Assembly (NCBI GenBank): GCA_025618425.1
Contig: CM046845.1
Span: 6,935,491 to 6,999,490, forward strand
Length of the DNA stretch: 64,000 bases
Source of the DNA: Heliocidaris tuberculata
Lineage: Eukaryota > Echinodermata > Echinoidea > Camarodonta > Echinometridae
Direction of reading: 5' to 3'
Shown here: positions 12,821 to 23,835 of the stretch, one piece after another
How the letters are laid out: every line of letters starts with the position of its first letter
Numbering within the stretch: position 1 is the stretch's first letter
Notes under the pieces: model-generated
What the model was told of the DNA's origin: nothing
The model's database searches: none
The model's input: only the letters and a program-made list of their open reading frames with translations
Position numbers and translations under genes: made by a program

Positions 12821-13426
12821 CTACTGGGGCTGCTGTTGCTGTACTTTCCCCAAGGTTTCTGGTGCCACTGGATGCTGCTGACCCTGTTGCTTCTCCGCTG
12901 CTGCAGCTGCTGCAGCCGCTGCTTCTTGGTTAGCCTTGATGGGGTCTGACCACCGCCTCTTGGGTGGACGCATCAGCTTCATGTGAGGCATCTCCAAGGG
13001 CTTGTCAGGAACGATGTTGGAGTTCTTGTCGATGCCGTGATCGGGGACCTCGTAGGGACCCCCGTGGTGCTCCATTGGCTGTTGACCGGGTGATGGTGAC
13101 GAGTGACCGCTGCTGCTTTGTGTGAAGCCTTGCGGTGCGTGGTGGTGATCGGCTGACTTCTGGAGCTTCTCCTCCATCCGCCTCCGCTTCATGTCAGGAC
13201 TGGACATGCCCTGGACCTGCAAACTGGCATGATGCCTCTCTGTCTCTGAGTCCTCTCTTGGCCCCTGTTTGCCATTCTCTATGACAGTTAATGATACGCA
13301 CACATCTCCAACTGCAAGCGTGTGACATTGCAAGCCGTAGCATTTCAGCGATAGCTCTGGCCTCACTGAAGACCATCCTTGACCAAAAACGAAAAAAGGG
13401 TGCTCGTACGGTGCTTCCACAGTTAC
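12821..13426 (-). CDS. ATXN1: Ataxin-1 orthologue, last coding exon (rest of AXH, nuclear signals, C-terminus)
   Basis: Acceptor TTGTTTACAG|GTAAC continues AXH in frame: VTVEAPYEHPFFVFGQGWSS (707-726) and LAVGDVCVSLTV (743-754) match the human EYPFFVFGQGWSS and LSVGDVCISLTL blocks. Downstream are KRRR (786-789), a likely nuclear localisation signal, and KRRWSDP (862-868). The latter lines up with human RKRRWSAP, which contains the UHM-ligand motif for U2AF65/RBM17 and Ser776, the AKT/PKA-type site that recruits 14-3-3. Ser866 and Pro868 are kept. The tail then carries nine alanines (mixed GCA/GCG/GCT codons) and a short QQQQ before the stop. The distance from the serine to the end (41 residues) is close to the human 39. 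Human residue numbers are recalled family knowledge. Confidence 0.96.
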   Translation of the reverse strand, partial: VTVEAPYEHPFFVFGQGWSSVRPELSLKCYGLQCHTLAVGDVCVSLTVIENGKQGPREDSETERHHASLQVQGMSSPDMKRRRMEEKLQKSADHHHAPQGFTQSSSGHSSPSPGQQPMEHHGGPYEVPDHGIDKNSNIVPDKPLEMPHMKLMRPPKRRWSDPIKANQEAAAAAAAAAEKQQGQQHPVAPETLGKVQQQQPQ

Positions 13427-13909
13427 CTGTAAACAAGTATATAATATCAAACCATTTCATATTGAATTTCCCATATGATGATTAGTTTGTAACAATAACT
13501 TCTATTATCTTTAAAATGTAATATATTTCTAAGGGACACTAAAAAACAATGGAATAAATATTATGAATAGTCCCAAATCACAAAGGGAACATTCCTCTTA
13601 TTAGCTAATAGGGATGAAGTTTTCAGAAGTAACTTCATACAAGTAACATAATGACTGGTCACTACTAGGAAATTTACATCCTGTAAAAGATCAGGATGCC
13701 TACTTGCAGGGTTCTTGCCAATGCCTAACAACCTTGATGCAGATACTAAACACAGGGGAACTTCAGGAAAGAAAAATATCAAAGGCAAATTCTCCCTGAC
13801 AAGGGTACCAGCAAGCATAATATATATGTCAATACATACTTGCCATAAGGCAATAGTTCATTCTATATTGCCCAAGGGTAAATAAAGTCCTAAAGAAAAT
13901 TCTGCCAAC
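13427..13909 (-). other. Ataxin-1 intron 3, interrupting the AXH domain
   Basis: A 483-bp phase 0 intron between ...EHKAQ and VTVEAP... with donor GTTGGC and acceptor TTTACAG. No other feature was seen in it. Confidence 0.85.
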
Positions 13910-14346
13910 CTGAGCTTTGTGTTCACCGACAAGGAACCCAATGAGAGCCAGGCCCCGGTGCGGCTCCTCGTCAATCCTCAGAACCGTACTGGAGTCAATC
14001 TTCAGGCCCTCGGTGCTTCCCGCGCTCTGCACAAAGTCATCCGTGGTCAAGTCCTCCACCCTCTTCAGCACGGAGTTTGCCAGCTGGATGATGGAGCCTC
14101 GGGTAAAGTAGGATGGCAGGGTGTTTGGGGGCTGGTGAGGAGGAGCACCAGAGGCTGAGGAAGCAGTGGCCACAGGGTGAGCCTTGGAGTGGCGTTGATG
14201 GTGGTGGTGATGAGGAGGATGTTGGTGGTGGTGGTGTTGGTGGTGGTGATGCTGGTGATGGGGTGAGGGGTGGTGCGGGGTGCTAGGGGAAGTTCTGGTA
14301 GTCTCTGCATGCCCTGGAGGATGGTGAAGATGAACATCAGAAGCTC
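13910..14346 (-). CDS. ATXN1: Ataxin-1 orthologue, coding exon 3 (His/Gln tract and N-terminal half of AXH domain)
   Basis: Acceptor TTTTCCAG|GAGC restores the frame from exon 2 (phase 1); donor CTCAG|GTTGGC leaves in phase 0 after Gln706. Residues 585-613 are a His-rich tract with Gln interruptions, encoded by CAC/CAT and CAG codons. The AXH domain follows, starting near NTLPSYF (635-641) and including GSIIQLAN, VEDLTTDDFVQSA, LKIDSSTV and LIGFLVGEHKAQ. These match the human AXH blocks GSIIQLANGELKKVEDL, DFIQSA, LKIDSSTV and AVGEHRAQ. In the family AXH mediates dimerisation, RNA binding and binding to Capicua. Recognition of this domain is what fixes the gene's identity. Confidence 0.96.
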
Positions 14347-14699
14347 CTGGAAAATTAAAATAATATGTTAATAAGTCAAAAGCAGAGATATCTAGGTAAT
14401 CGCCCAAACTTGCACAACGCATCCCAAATCAAGGATGCTGCCTATTGAAACTCATTTCCTCAATTCCTTCACTGTTTTTTCAGTGCACTGAAAAAACAAT
14501 GAAGGAATTTCCTCCTACAAGATAACCATGGACTACATGTAGGTCAAGAGAGACAATTATAGATAAAATACCATGTCTTGGGGTATGATCAGTTGTAAAC
14601 ACATGTACCCAGCCTTCTCGACAGTACATAACACCCTTGGTTTTTATGTACGGTAAGGAATTTCAGAAAATAACAAGATGAATGCGATTATGTCTCCTA

Positions 14700-15546
14700 T
14701 ATGCCTCCGCCTAAATTCATTTGATGGCTCAAACTGTTCTTGAAATATTGTGGTAACTATAATAAAAAGCCTCTAATTACATGTTAATTGACCTCTTTGA
14801 CATTTGACCTTACACCTTATAACCCAAAAGTCTGATCACTTTATCTCCTCCTAGTCATGAATACAAAATAGTTAAGATATGGTGATAACAAAGGTAAAAA
14901 AAACATTAATTTCACATACACCTGTATAATGACCTCTATGACCATTGACCTTTGACCTACATTTCCCAAAATCTAATCAGATCGTCTTTCTATGGCGATA
15001 CATGCTAGTACCAAGTTAAGGCTAACACCTGCAATTTCAGAAATTGACCAACATACCCCAAAATCTAATCAGATCCTCTTCCTATGGTGATACATACATG
15101 TACTAGCACCAAGTTTAAAGTTCATACCTCAAATGGTTCTTGAGTTATAGCTAGAATGAGGCAAACACCTGAAATTTCAGAAAGTGGCCTATGTGACCTT
15201 GACCTTTGACCTACTTACCCCAAAATCTAATCAGATCGTCTTCCTATGGTGATACATACTACATGTAGCACTAAGTTTGAATTTCATATCTCAAATGGTT
15301 CTTGAGTTATCGCTAGAACGATGCTAACACCTGAAATTTCAGAAATTGGCCTCTGTGACCTTGACCTCTCACCTACGTACCCCAAAATCTAATCAGATCG
15401 TCTTCCTATTATGATACATACTAGCACCAAGTTTGAAATTCATACCTCATGTGGTTCTTGAGTTATCGCTAGAACGAGAAAACAGGACGGACGGACAACC
15501 CGAAAACATAATGCCTCCGGCAACACCTTCGGTGGGCGGAGGCATA
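14700..15546. mobile_element. Non-autonomous element with perfect 12-bp TIRs and internal ~162-bp minisatellite
   Basis: Ends are TATGCCTCCGCC (14700-14711) and GGCGGAGGCATA (15535-15546). Inside, a unit containing CCAAAATCTAATCAGATC recurs at 14966, 15058, 15220 and 15382 (spacing 92, 162, 162), with a more degenerate unit near 14830. The right end has an additional small hairpin (GCCTCCGG ... GGCGGAGGC). No transposase; it lies in ataxin-1 intron 2. Confidence 0.75.
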
Positions 15547-15849
15547 AAAACCATGTGTAGAATCCCCAACAAGGATACTGATTAGGGTAATAAATCAGGT
15601 ATTAAATCAGATCAATGCCTACTTTCAATCTCCAAAGTTGTTTTGGTCTTCCCAAACCACCTCCCTGGGATGTCATAAGGCCACATTTCACTCAATATGG
15701 ACTAATAAATGTGTCAGACTGTCAGTGCATACTTTCAACCTACAAAATTGCTTTGATCCTTTCAGATCACTTCCATGGGATTCGGTAAAGTCATATTTCT
15801 GTCAATGTGAACCACGCATACACTTTTTTGCCGAGAAGCCTGCATGTAC

Positions 15850-16130
15850 CATGATTTGAACCCTGGTCTTCTTATGTAAGTCAGAGGGCCTGAATTCACA
15901 AAGAAGGTTTCGTTTAAACCATGGTTTAAACCCCCTCTTGGGTTTTTTAAGCGTATGTGCGCACGGAATCCGATCCAGTCATACATGTATATTTTCTTTG
16001 AGCGCGCACATGGGCAATGTGCGCTTATTTACGCTTATTTTAGTACGCTTTAATACGGAGGTTTAAACCTTACCCACGGTTTAAACCTCCCTTGTGAATT
16101 CAGGCCAGAGAGTATGAACCACTACACCAT
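15850..16130 (-). repeat. tRNA-derived SINE head split by a MITE
   Basis: Once the insertion at 15887-16106 is removed, the minus strand reads a tRNA-like sequence with box A TGGTGTAGTGG and box B GGTTCAAATC. No matching acceptor stem is present, so it is a SINE head rather than a working tRNA gene. Confidence 0.55.
15887..16106. mobile_element. 220-bp MITE, perfect 15-bp TIRs, 4-bp target duplication
   Basis: Starts GGCCTGAATTCACAA and ends TTGTGAATTCAGGCC; flanked by AGAG at 15883-15886 and 16107-16110. The interior has GGTTTAAACC-type palindromes and GCGCACAT motifs. No ORF. Confidence 0.8.
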
Positions 16131-16677
16131 AGTCCTCCCATTGCCTCCAGTCATGGATGACAATAATTTTCTATTACTAGATCTACATGTACGCATTCAA
16201 CATACATGTACTTAGTAGTCATCAAGAATGACTGGGTATAATTAGGCCATATCTATAAAACTAGGAAACAGAAGAAACAACGTTCTTCTTGCGAGAAAAC
16301 GTTTTCCCATGACTAGCAAATACTTGCTTGAATAATGGGAATTGGGTTTCATCATCAAGCAAAAAAATGAATCAAACAAATCAACTATAATCTATTTTGC
16401 CATAGTTAACTGCAGCATTATCAAATCACTCAATTCGGAAAGTGTACGGGGAGAAAAAAAACACCTTTCCGACTGTACGGACATCTCAGAGTACACACGA
16501 TTGTTCAAGTGCCCCACATAAAAGTGCTACATACACGTTGCGCATGATGAATAGAACTATTGTTCTCAATCTCAAGTAGGCATTTGTGTGAGTTTTTAAG
16601 CTTGTTTTATAACTATGGCCCTATCAATTCATCTTGATCATCAAGTAATAGTCTGAATCAATATTCTTGAGGATTTT

Positions 16678-16757
16678 TTAACCCATTGCCTATGGGAACA
16701 GGGCAGTCCCTGTATTAAAGCCTATGGGAATGAGAGAATTTAGTAGTCAACGGATTA
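16678..16757. mobile_element. Short MITE-like element, copy 2
   Basis: Begins TTAACCCATTGCCTATGGGA and ends TAGTCAACGGATTA; similar throughout to 379-460. It lies within intron 2. Confidence 0.5.
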
Positions 16758-18835
16758 TCACCGTTAAGAGAAATATATGAAAATGCAAAACGCTCCTGGG
16801 AATTGAAAAGGAGGAAATGGTCGTTGACTTGGCTATACTCCATTATAGAAAGTTCTTATTTCCATATTATTTGTATTCTTTGACATTTAACATTCAGATA
16901 GATTTAATTTTTTTTTACCTACAAAAAAATGTGATGTTAGACTTAATGAAAAGGCATGCTAAATGAAGCTGAAACTGTCTTCATTCAGAAAAATATCAAT
17001 TCATTACATCTTATAGTTGTAGCAATCTGAATCATATTACTCCTAAAACTGAAATCAAAAGATTTATGGTCTGAGTGAATGGGTAACCATTTGAAGAAAA
17101 AAACAAACAACAGAACAAATGACAAAACAAGAAATGCCATAAATAAAGTCTCTCTAATGCATCCTGGGGAGATGTACATGTACATATACAAGTATATATA
17201 TACATGTAGATACATTTGAATTTTGCAATTTACAGATATTTCATTTCCGGGTATATTTCGTACATGTACAAGTACGCAGTTAGAAACTATCTTCTCCCAA
17301 AAACTCTTGAACAAAAGAGAAAAAAGGTAACTTTGACAAGCCAACGTACATTATAAAACAATAATATGTGTATTATGAAATACAAAGAGGACAGCATGAT
17401 ATGTGTACATTAGCATTTCTCAGCAAATGCATAAAAAAGGTACCTGCATATGAATTGAACTATATCTACATGTAAAAAAAAAAATTCATTGGGGTCCTAA
17501 GAATAAGACACTGATAGATTCATAGATACAACATTTGATCAATACAATTCATTATCATTTTTTTTAATGCTTAAAATTTAATATAGAAAAGTAGGAATAA
17601 TATATGGACAAACATAACAAAAACACATCTGTTAATTAATGATTACTGCATTTTTTTCAGACTTGTACTTAGATATATTGATGCAATTTATTTTGAAATG
17701 TGAATAACTTTTGCAGTTTTGCAGAATTCCAAAATCGTAACCACTCTAAATAAAAAAGAGATTCCAGTTTTTCCAGTCTCATGGGCACAACAAAGTTGAA
17801 CTATTTCTTGTATCATAATTATGAATGTATAACGAGGGAATAAGATATTATGGAAACTTATGGAGACTAAATAGTGTACCAGCTTTTTAAAAATATTTTT
17901 TTTAAAGAAATGTTGGTTTTCGAATGAGTGACAACCAAGTTTAATCACATAATCTACATTAAGTGATAGCACATTTTCATTCATTTTGTTTTCATTTTAC
18001 TGGGTTTTCAAAAATATCTACAATGATTATTGACATATAAGTACAAGTTCACAAATTAAATAAAAAATGCAGATTTTGAAAATTGTTGTTGAGTCTTTAT
18101 TATGTATTACAGCAATAACATACTCTGATTATTATTTCAATTTGATAAAAGAAGAGATTGAAAATTGGCCTAATCTTTTCTGAGTTTGCACAAGTAATAT
18201 AAAACAAGGTACAAAAAAGAAAATATTAATACAAATAAAGTTGTGGAGATACTCACTACATCCGTAAGTGAAAACATCAGTTACTATATGCTTGTCATTT
18301 ATCTTAACAATGAACTTATCCAGGAACCGACAAAACAAAACCGCAGTATAACTACAATGTACATGTACTGTATATATTCATCAAAAGTATTACACTGACC
18401 TGGTACATCTTAACATTCAAAACATGATACCATTTACAACATCCTTTTTCTTTGAAATAAAAAAGAAAGAGAAATCCCCACTCAGCTTCAAAATGAGACC
18501 AGTTTGTTGGCATGACTAGTCATTTGACTGAACACACTACCATGTAGTATTACAACGTACATTCACAAAACAATTTCCGCGTTAAAGAACTATTCAACAT
18601 TTTTCAAGTAAAACTAAAGTGGCTGATTTCTTCATAAATCTTTCTTCAAATATGCTTGAAAAACATGGACAAATTTCAAGAATTGTTCAGTGTGTTAAAA
18701 AGTGTCACTTTCCTCTTGTTTTTCTCTTTTTCTTTAGAAACAAATGACACGGTAAACTTTTAAATTTCATTTCACTTTGAGAAAATATTTCACTCAGCGA
18801 AATTCATTGGATTTTGTGGAATAACCCAAAATAAA

Positions 18836-19202
18836 TTAACCCATAGCAGTTTAGTGTCTCCTTTATAATGACTCTTTATTTTTATTGTTTGATCCAGAAT
18901 GCTCTGAATTACAAATTATACATGAGCAAAAAAGTTCAAAATTCCCTTGTAAATTTGAGTCCATTTGTCTTGCAGTACATTATGCCATTCATGAATAAGA
19001 GAGATATAATCGAAAATATTCACTGAAGTCTCTAAATTGGCAACGTGGAGTGAAATTTAAAATCACTATTTTCGGGAACAAATTTGGCACACATTTTTTT
19101 TTTTTTTCAAACTATGTAAAAGTGGAAAATAAGAATAACAAGAGCCACTTTAAGGAGGAAGAGCTGATTCATTAAAAAAAACTCTGAACAGCTATGGGTT
19201 AA
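18836..19202. mobile_element. Inverted-repeat element with TTAACCCATAGC ends
   Basis: Left TTAACCCATAGCAGTTTAG pairs with right CTGAACAGCTATGGGTTAA, and the subterminal parts also partly pair (CTCCTTTATAATGACTCTT with the complement of GAGCCACTTTAAGGAG). No ORF. Confidence 0.55.
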
Positions 19203-19278
19203 ATAGTATCTTTCAATCTCTGCCTACCCCTTTCCACCTTCTTACTCTGCCCTTTGTCTTTTACTACACGGGCAGACT

Positions 19279-19634
19279 GGGGGGGGGGGGGGCACAACTT
19301 GCCTGTACCCCATCCCTTTTAAAACCTATTGGTATACCTGGAGTATACAACCCAAAAAATGTACCCCTCCCCTTTCCAAATCTTTGCCCCCAAAAGACAC
19401 CTGAAAGTGTGACAACCTTTTATTTTTGCTTTAATATCAAAATACTTTTTTAGATATTTTTTTCTTTTCTTTCTTTCTTTCTTTGCTTGTCAAATAATCC
19501 CACCCCCTTTTACAAAATCCTGGTTTGGCCCCTGTTTCACTACTGTATATGCTTTTTATCCCTTCCTCCTCCATACGTGCAGCATCTTCCTTTTCACAAT
19601 GTACATGTACATGTATCCCCCCCCCCCCCCCCCC
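19279..19634. repeat. Poly-G (14) and poly-C (18) runs with C-rich sequence between
   Basis: G run 19279-19292 and C run 19617-19634 bracket about 325 bp of C-rich low-complexity sequence with a (CTTT)n near 19470. No gene. Confidence 0.6.
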
Positions 19635-20307
19635 TTCCAGGTGCCTCTACATATTTACAACTTAAGGTTAATTTATCTTTCTATCATTCTATTTTAATCA
19701 CTACATACGAGTGCAAGCACGCAACCAGAGAGCTTTTCCAGTACCAGTAGATTTGGCTGAAAAAAAGAGTAAAATTAGCCTGTCTGGTATAAGTCCTGAA
19801 GTCTGGGTATCATAGTTCAGTGTGTAAGCAATGCCATGTTATTTTTGTAACCAGCACTATCCGGCGAAAACCTTCCCTCGGAATCACCAAGTAAAAAGTT
19901 TTAATTCTCATATTAAAGAGATGCTACCTTTTCACAATCATTATACAAATAAAATCAACAAAAAAAAAGGGATAATTTGCTTTCAAACATGATGAATTGC
20001 ATTCTGCTTACTGTTTTGTCGTTGACATTTTTCCAAGGTTCCAGGTAATGGCTATACCTGGATTTAAATTCTAGCTTCTTTGTCTCCCAATTTTCACTGT
20101 TCAAAAGTCCACTTTGGATACAACAAATGTCATGTGCAAACCTAGACAATTTATGCATCTCTTGGGCAAAAGGCAACTCCTGTCACCTTTATTTGAGGCT
20201 TACGAAAACTCATTAACTGCAGGGCTTTAAGAAGTATCAGCAGTTTCAAGGTACTATCCTTCAATTGGCATTACAGAGATAACTTTATCTAAAATGTATC
20301 TATCCCC

Positions 20308-20690
20308 CTGTTCAGACTACTGAAATTCATTGTATAGCTACACTGTATACAAAAAGTGTATACATGTAGCTATACAATAAGTAATTAAATTTTCATAGTC
20401 TGAACGTCGTACAAAAAAAAGTTGTACAAAAAAATGTTGTATAGCGAAACGCATGTTCGAGCAGCGTTTCAAACGAAAAGTCGATAAAGAATTAGCATCG
20501 ACTTGTAGTCTGAACATTGTATCATACAAGAATCGTATAACTGGTCGGGGCTTATGGTGTCCACCATGATGTAATCTGATACATAACATATGTCATGTGA
20601 TGTCAGCTGACTTTCCCAAACCTATCACTTTATACAACATTTCTTTATACAATGTTCCTGATGTTCCTTTATACGAGTTTGAACAGACTA
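20308..20690. mobile_element. MITE-like element with GTTCAGACT ends
   Basis: Left CTGTTCAGACTAC and right GAGTTTGAACAGACTA are inverted. TAGTCTGAAC also occurs internally (about 20396 and 20507), as does a palindromic GTATAC-rich hairpin near 20340-20370. Confidence 0.5.
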
Positions 20691-21113
20691 TATAGTATAT
20701 ATATCACGCTTTACTGACCTGGGAAAATAATTCTTTTTTCTTCATTGCAATGGTCATGCTATGGTCCTTTGAGTGTTCAAAGCAATATTCTGTAAATCCC
20801 TTATAAACTAAAATGCACCTGAAACTGTAATTAAAAGGATTTGGATGGCAGAGACTGCGGAGGTACCCAAAAGGCAACGGGTACAAGATATCTCCATCAA
20901 ACAAGACTTTACTGAAAGTTATAAATAATTAACAGCATTACAATTCCCATCATTCTTATTCGTACGTATGCTAATAAATATTTATGTCTTTTATATTTAA
21001 ATTCATTGGGCAATGAGTTCACCGGGTATTCATCGGGTTAAAGGGAATTAAAACAGTCTGGGTAGTAGACTTATTAAACATTTAAATTTAAGAATAAATA
21101 CATCAGTACTACA

Positions 21114-21531
21114 CTAATACCCCTTTCAAATTGCCGAAGCGTTTTTCATTCCGCTATTGATTCCGCTGCCGTTGTGCCTTCCTTGGAAGCGCCGAGCATA
21201 TCTATGCTTTCACATCAAGAAATAGATACCGCTATTTCACAGAAGTGGAATAGAGCGCAATGGTCAGAGTGGAAGTATGTTATCTGCACAAGGCACTGTT
21301 TTATTTGCCCTTCATTCCGCTTTATTCGCTGCAATTGTTCACATAAAAAACCGAAGTGTTATCAATTCCACTTTTTGCTAGATAGCGCTTTCAAAACCAC
21401 CTCTCGAGGTAGTCACAGACCTCCCATGTCGATAGCGGAATATCCGAATAACTACCCTTTCCTATCAAAGCTTTATCTGGCCAAAGAGCTTTTGATTCCG
21501 CTATATTGGCTCAATATGAAAGCGGTATTAG
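21114..21531. mobile_element. 418-bp MITE-like element with 20-bp TIRs
   Basis: Left CTAATACCCCTTTCAAATTG; right end reverse complement CTAATACCGCTTTCATATTG (18 of 20 match). Internal repeats of TTCCGCTAT and its complement. The 132-codon ORF over it is compositional. Confidence 0.6.
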
Positions 21532-22224
21532 AAGGTTTATCCATAAAGGATCTCAAAAGCACCAGAAACTAACTTTTTTTGGGTTAATATTTAGATAATG
21601 TGGATTCTAATGAAATTCATAAGTCAATAAGCAAAAGACTTTCCTAACACAACCTTTAATCCAAGAGAACTATTCCCTAGTATTCTAATTCACAAATTTC
21701 TGGTAATCTACTGGTGATCTACACTCAACAGATAGAAAACATAGTACAGTTCTGTTTTCTTGCTTTTCTTTGATGACTATTTCAAGGTACGTGTTGCAGG
21801 CCCTATAGCAGGGGCACTGCAAGAGGGGATGTAACCCACCCCTCCCCCCCCCCCCCCCAATTCAAAATTTTGTTCAGCAAAGTTGGAATTTTTTAAGCCT
21901 TAACAGAAAATTCCCTAAATTGATGACCTTTTTTTCCCGTGTTTGGACAACTGGCAAATTTGGCCCAACAACCAACCCTCCCCCCAACCCCCCTCTAAAA
22001 AAAGGTCTAGATATCTCAGGTATTGGTAAATTACCTTGCTAAGAGATTTCATGTACCATAATTAACCCGAGTGTTTAACACCTAGTCCACGATAACTCAG
22101 GCAGGAATCTATGGGAAATATATGTTATATCAAAATCAAGTCATACCTAACAGGTTAAACAAGTCAGAGATAACTCAGGAGGAAACATACTGTAAATGCA
22201 TCTTAAAGATAAAATAGAGTTCTT

Positions 22225-22668
22225 GGCCCGTATTCAGTTCAATACTAGAGAATGAAATATGAGTAGTTCACTTAGTTTTCGGCCAAGATAAAATACTTAA
22301 GCAATTTTGGTATTCGATTGAATCATTTGGCTAAGTATTTTACCCTAAGTCTAAGACAGCTCCCCAGCAGACTTAAACAAATAACTTGATTGGCAGGTAT
22401 GTGGCTTTCATACATACGCAGAGCAGGATAAGCTGCGCACAAGCAAATCATATAAGCGCACATCTACTGTGACGCATCTATTGCGAATGTTTTTGGACAG
22501 GATATCTGATATCACAATAGATATCAGTCAGTATTTTCCTTTAAAGTCAGCTTGCTAAAGTAAAGCGCTCGAATTTGATCTGAATACGAGTTAAGCCAGT
22601 TTACTTAGCCAATCCAAATGCTAAGTAAAATGCTAACTCAATGCGCGTTTTGATTTGAATACTGCCCC
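22225..22668. mobile_element. MITE-like element with GGCCCGTATTCA ends
   Basis: Left GGCCCGTATTCAGTTCAA; right reverse complement GGGGCAGTATTCAAATCAA. No ORF. It is directly followed by another inverted-repeat element. Confidence 0.5.
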
Positions 22669-22669
22669 T

Positions 22670-22881
22670 GGACCCCGTCTTATAAAGAGTTGCATTTGAC
22701 TGCAAATAATTTGCAAATGTTATCAATCGCAACTCTGTACTAAAGAAATAGGAGCTGTGATTGATATCAAGTTATGATTGATTTGAATCAATCGCAACTC
22801 TGTACTAAAGAAATAGAAGCTGCGATTGATATCAAGTTACGATTGATTTGAATCAATCGCAACTCTTTATAAGACGGGGCC
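22670..22881. mobile_element. MITE-like element carrying a 65-bp tandem repeat
   Basis: Ends GGACCCCGTCTTATAAAGAG and its inverse (CTCTTTATAAGACGGGGCC). Inside, a unit beginning AATCGCAACTCT starts at 22725, 22790 and 22855 (period 65; two full copies, the third merging into the right end). Possible CTG flanks. Confidence 0.65.
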
Positions 22882-23609
22882 CTGGTCATGCAATTACATT
22901 GTGAAAGAAACTGTCTCAAAGTAATTGAGAAAGATTGACCATGTCTACTTGAGAATTGTTTTATACTGTACTGTTTTGGAACCATCAAAATAGATAAGAA
23001 ATTGACCCAATCTCGATGAAGAGCATATGTACTACACACAGAAATGGGTATATGGGACTACACACACAAGTGGCATGGATATTCAGCTATTTCAGCTATT
23101 TCTAGTCATAATTCTAATATGAGGGCATTTGAAGAGCAGTACTTTTCAGGGTATTTCTCTACTATGATGTTCCTCCAAATTGACATAAAAGGAATGAGAA
23201 AGCTTACAGGTACAAATTGAAATTGAAACCATCTGCACCAGCTTAATGAGAAGAATCCACAACGTAGAACAGCACTCCTTTAAAGAAAAGGTTGAGTTCT
23301 GGGAAAGGTAAAAATTAACTTGTAAGCTTTCGCATTCATTTTAAATCAGTTTGGAAGAATATCATTGCAGAAATGTCCCCTGAAGAGGATTGCTCTTCAA
23401 ATGCTCTCATATTCGAAATATGACGAGAAATAGCTGAAGTGTTCGGGCCGAGCATTCATGCCACATGTGTGTACAGTCCTATATAATACTTTTTATCATT
23501 TTGATGATTCCAAAACCTTCCAGTATACACCAATTCTTATGTAGACAACGATCAGCCTTTCCAAATTACTCTGAGACAGTTTCTTTCTCAGTGTAATTGC
23601 ATGACCAAA
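22882..23609. mobile_element. Large fold-back element (~300-bp arms)
   Basis: The left part from TGGTCATGCAATTACA (22883) to about 23220 is the imperfect reverse complement of 23312-23609, which ends TGTAATTGCATGACCA. GAAAGAAACTGTCTCA, TTTTGGAA(C/T)CATCAAAAT, CAGCTATTTCT and GCATTTGAAGAGCA recur in both arms. The loop is about 90 bp. No coding sequence. Confidence 0.7.
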
Positions 23610-23835
23610 ACTCAACTTCATCGCTAAATTCTGAATGAACTCTGAAGCACCTCAAACTATAATTAACAGGATTTGGATAAAGCAGGTTCTGCAAAAATAT
23701 TCATAGGCAATGGGCAGGGGATTTCCCCTCCTTCTCCTTCAAATCTCTACTGAACATATGAATTATTGAAGAAAGTATTTCTACTTCCCACTCTTCTTAA
23801 AAATAACAAATTTCTTTCATGTATTCATTCGTCCA

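Noticed and set aside
13917..14337. Other-frame ORFs over exon 3 (plus strand 64 and 79 codons; minus strand 90 codons)
   Set aside because: Shadows of the AXH exon in GC-rich coding sequence; the AXH frame is the conserved one.
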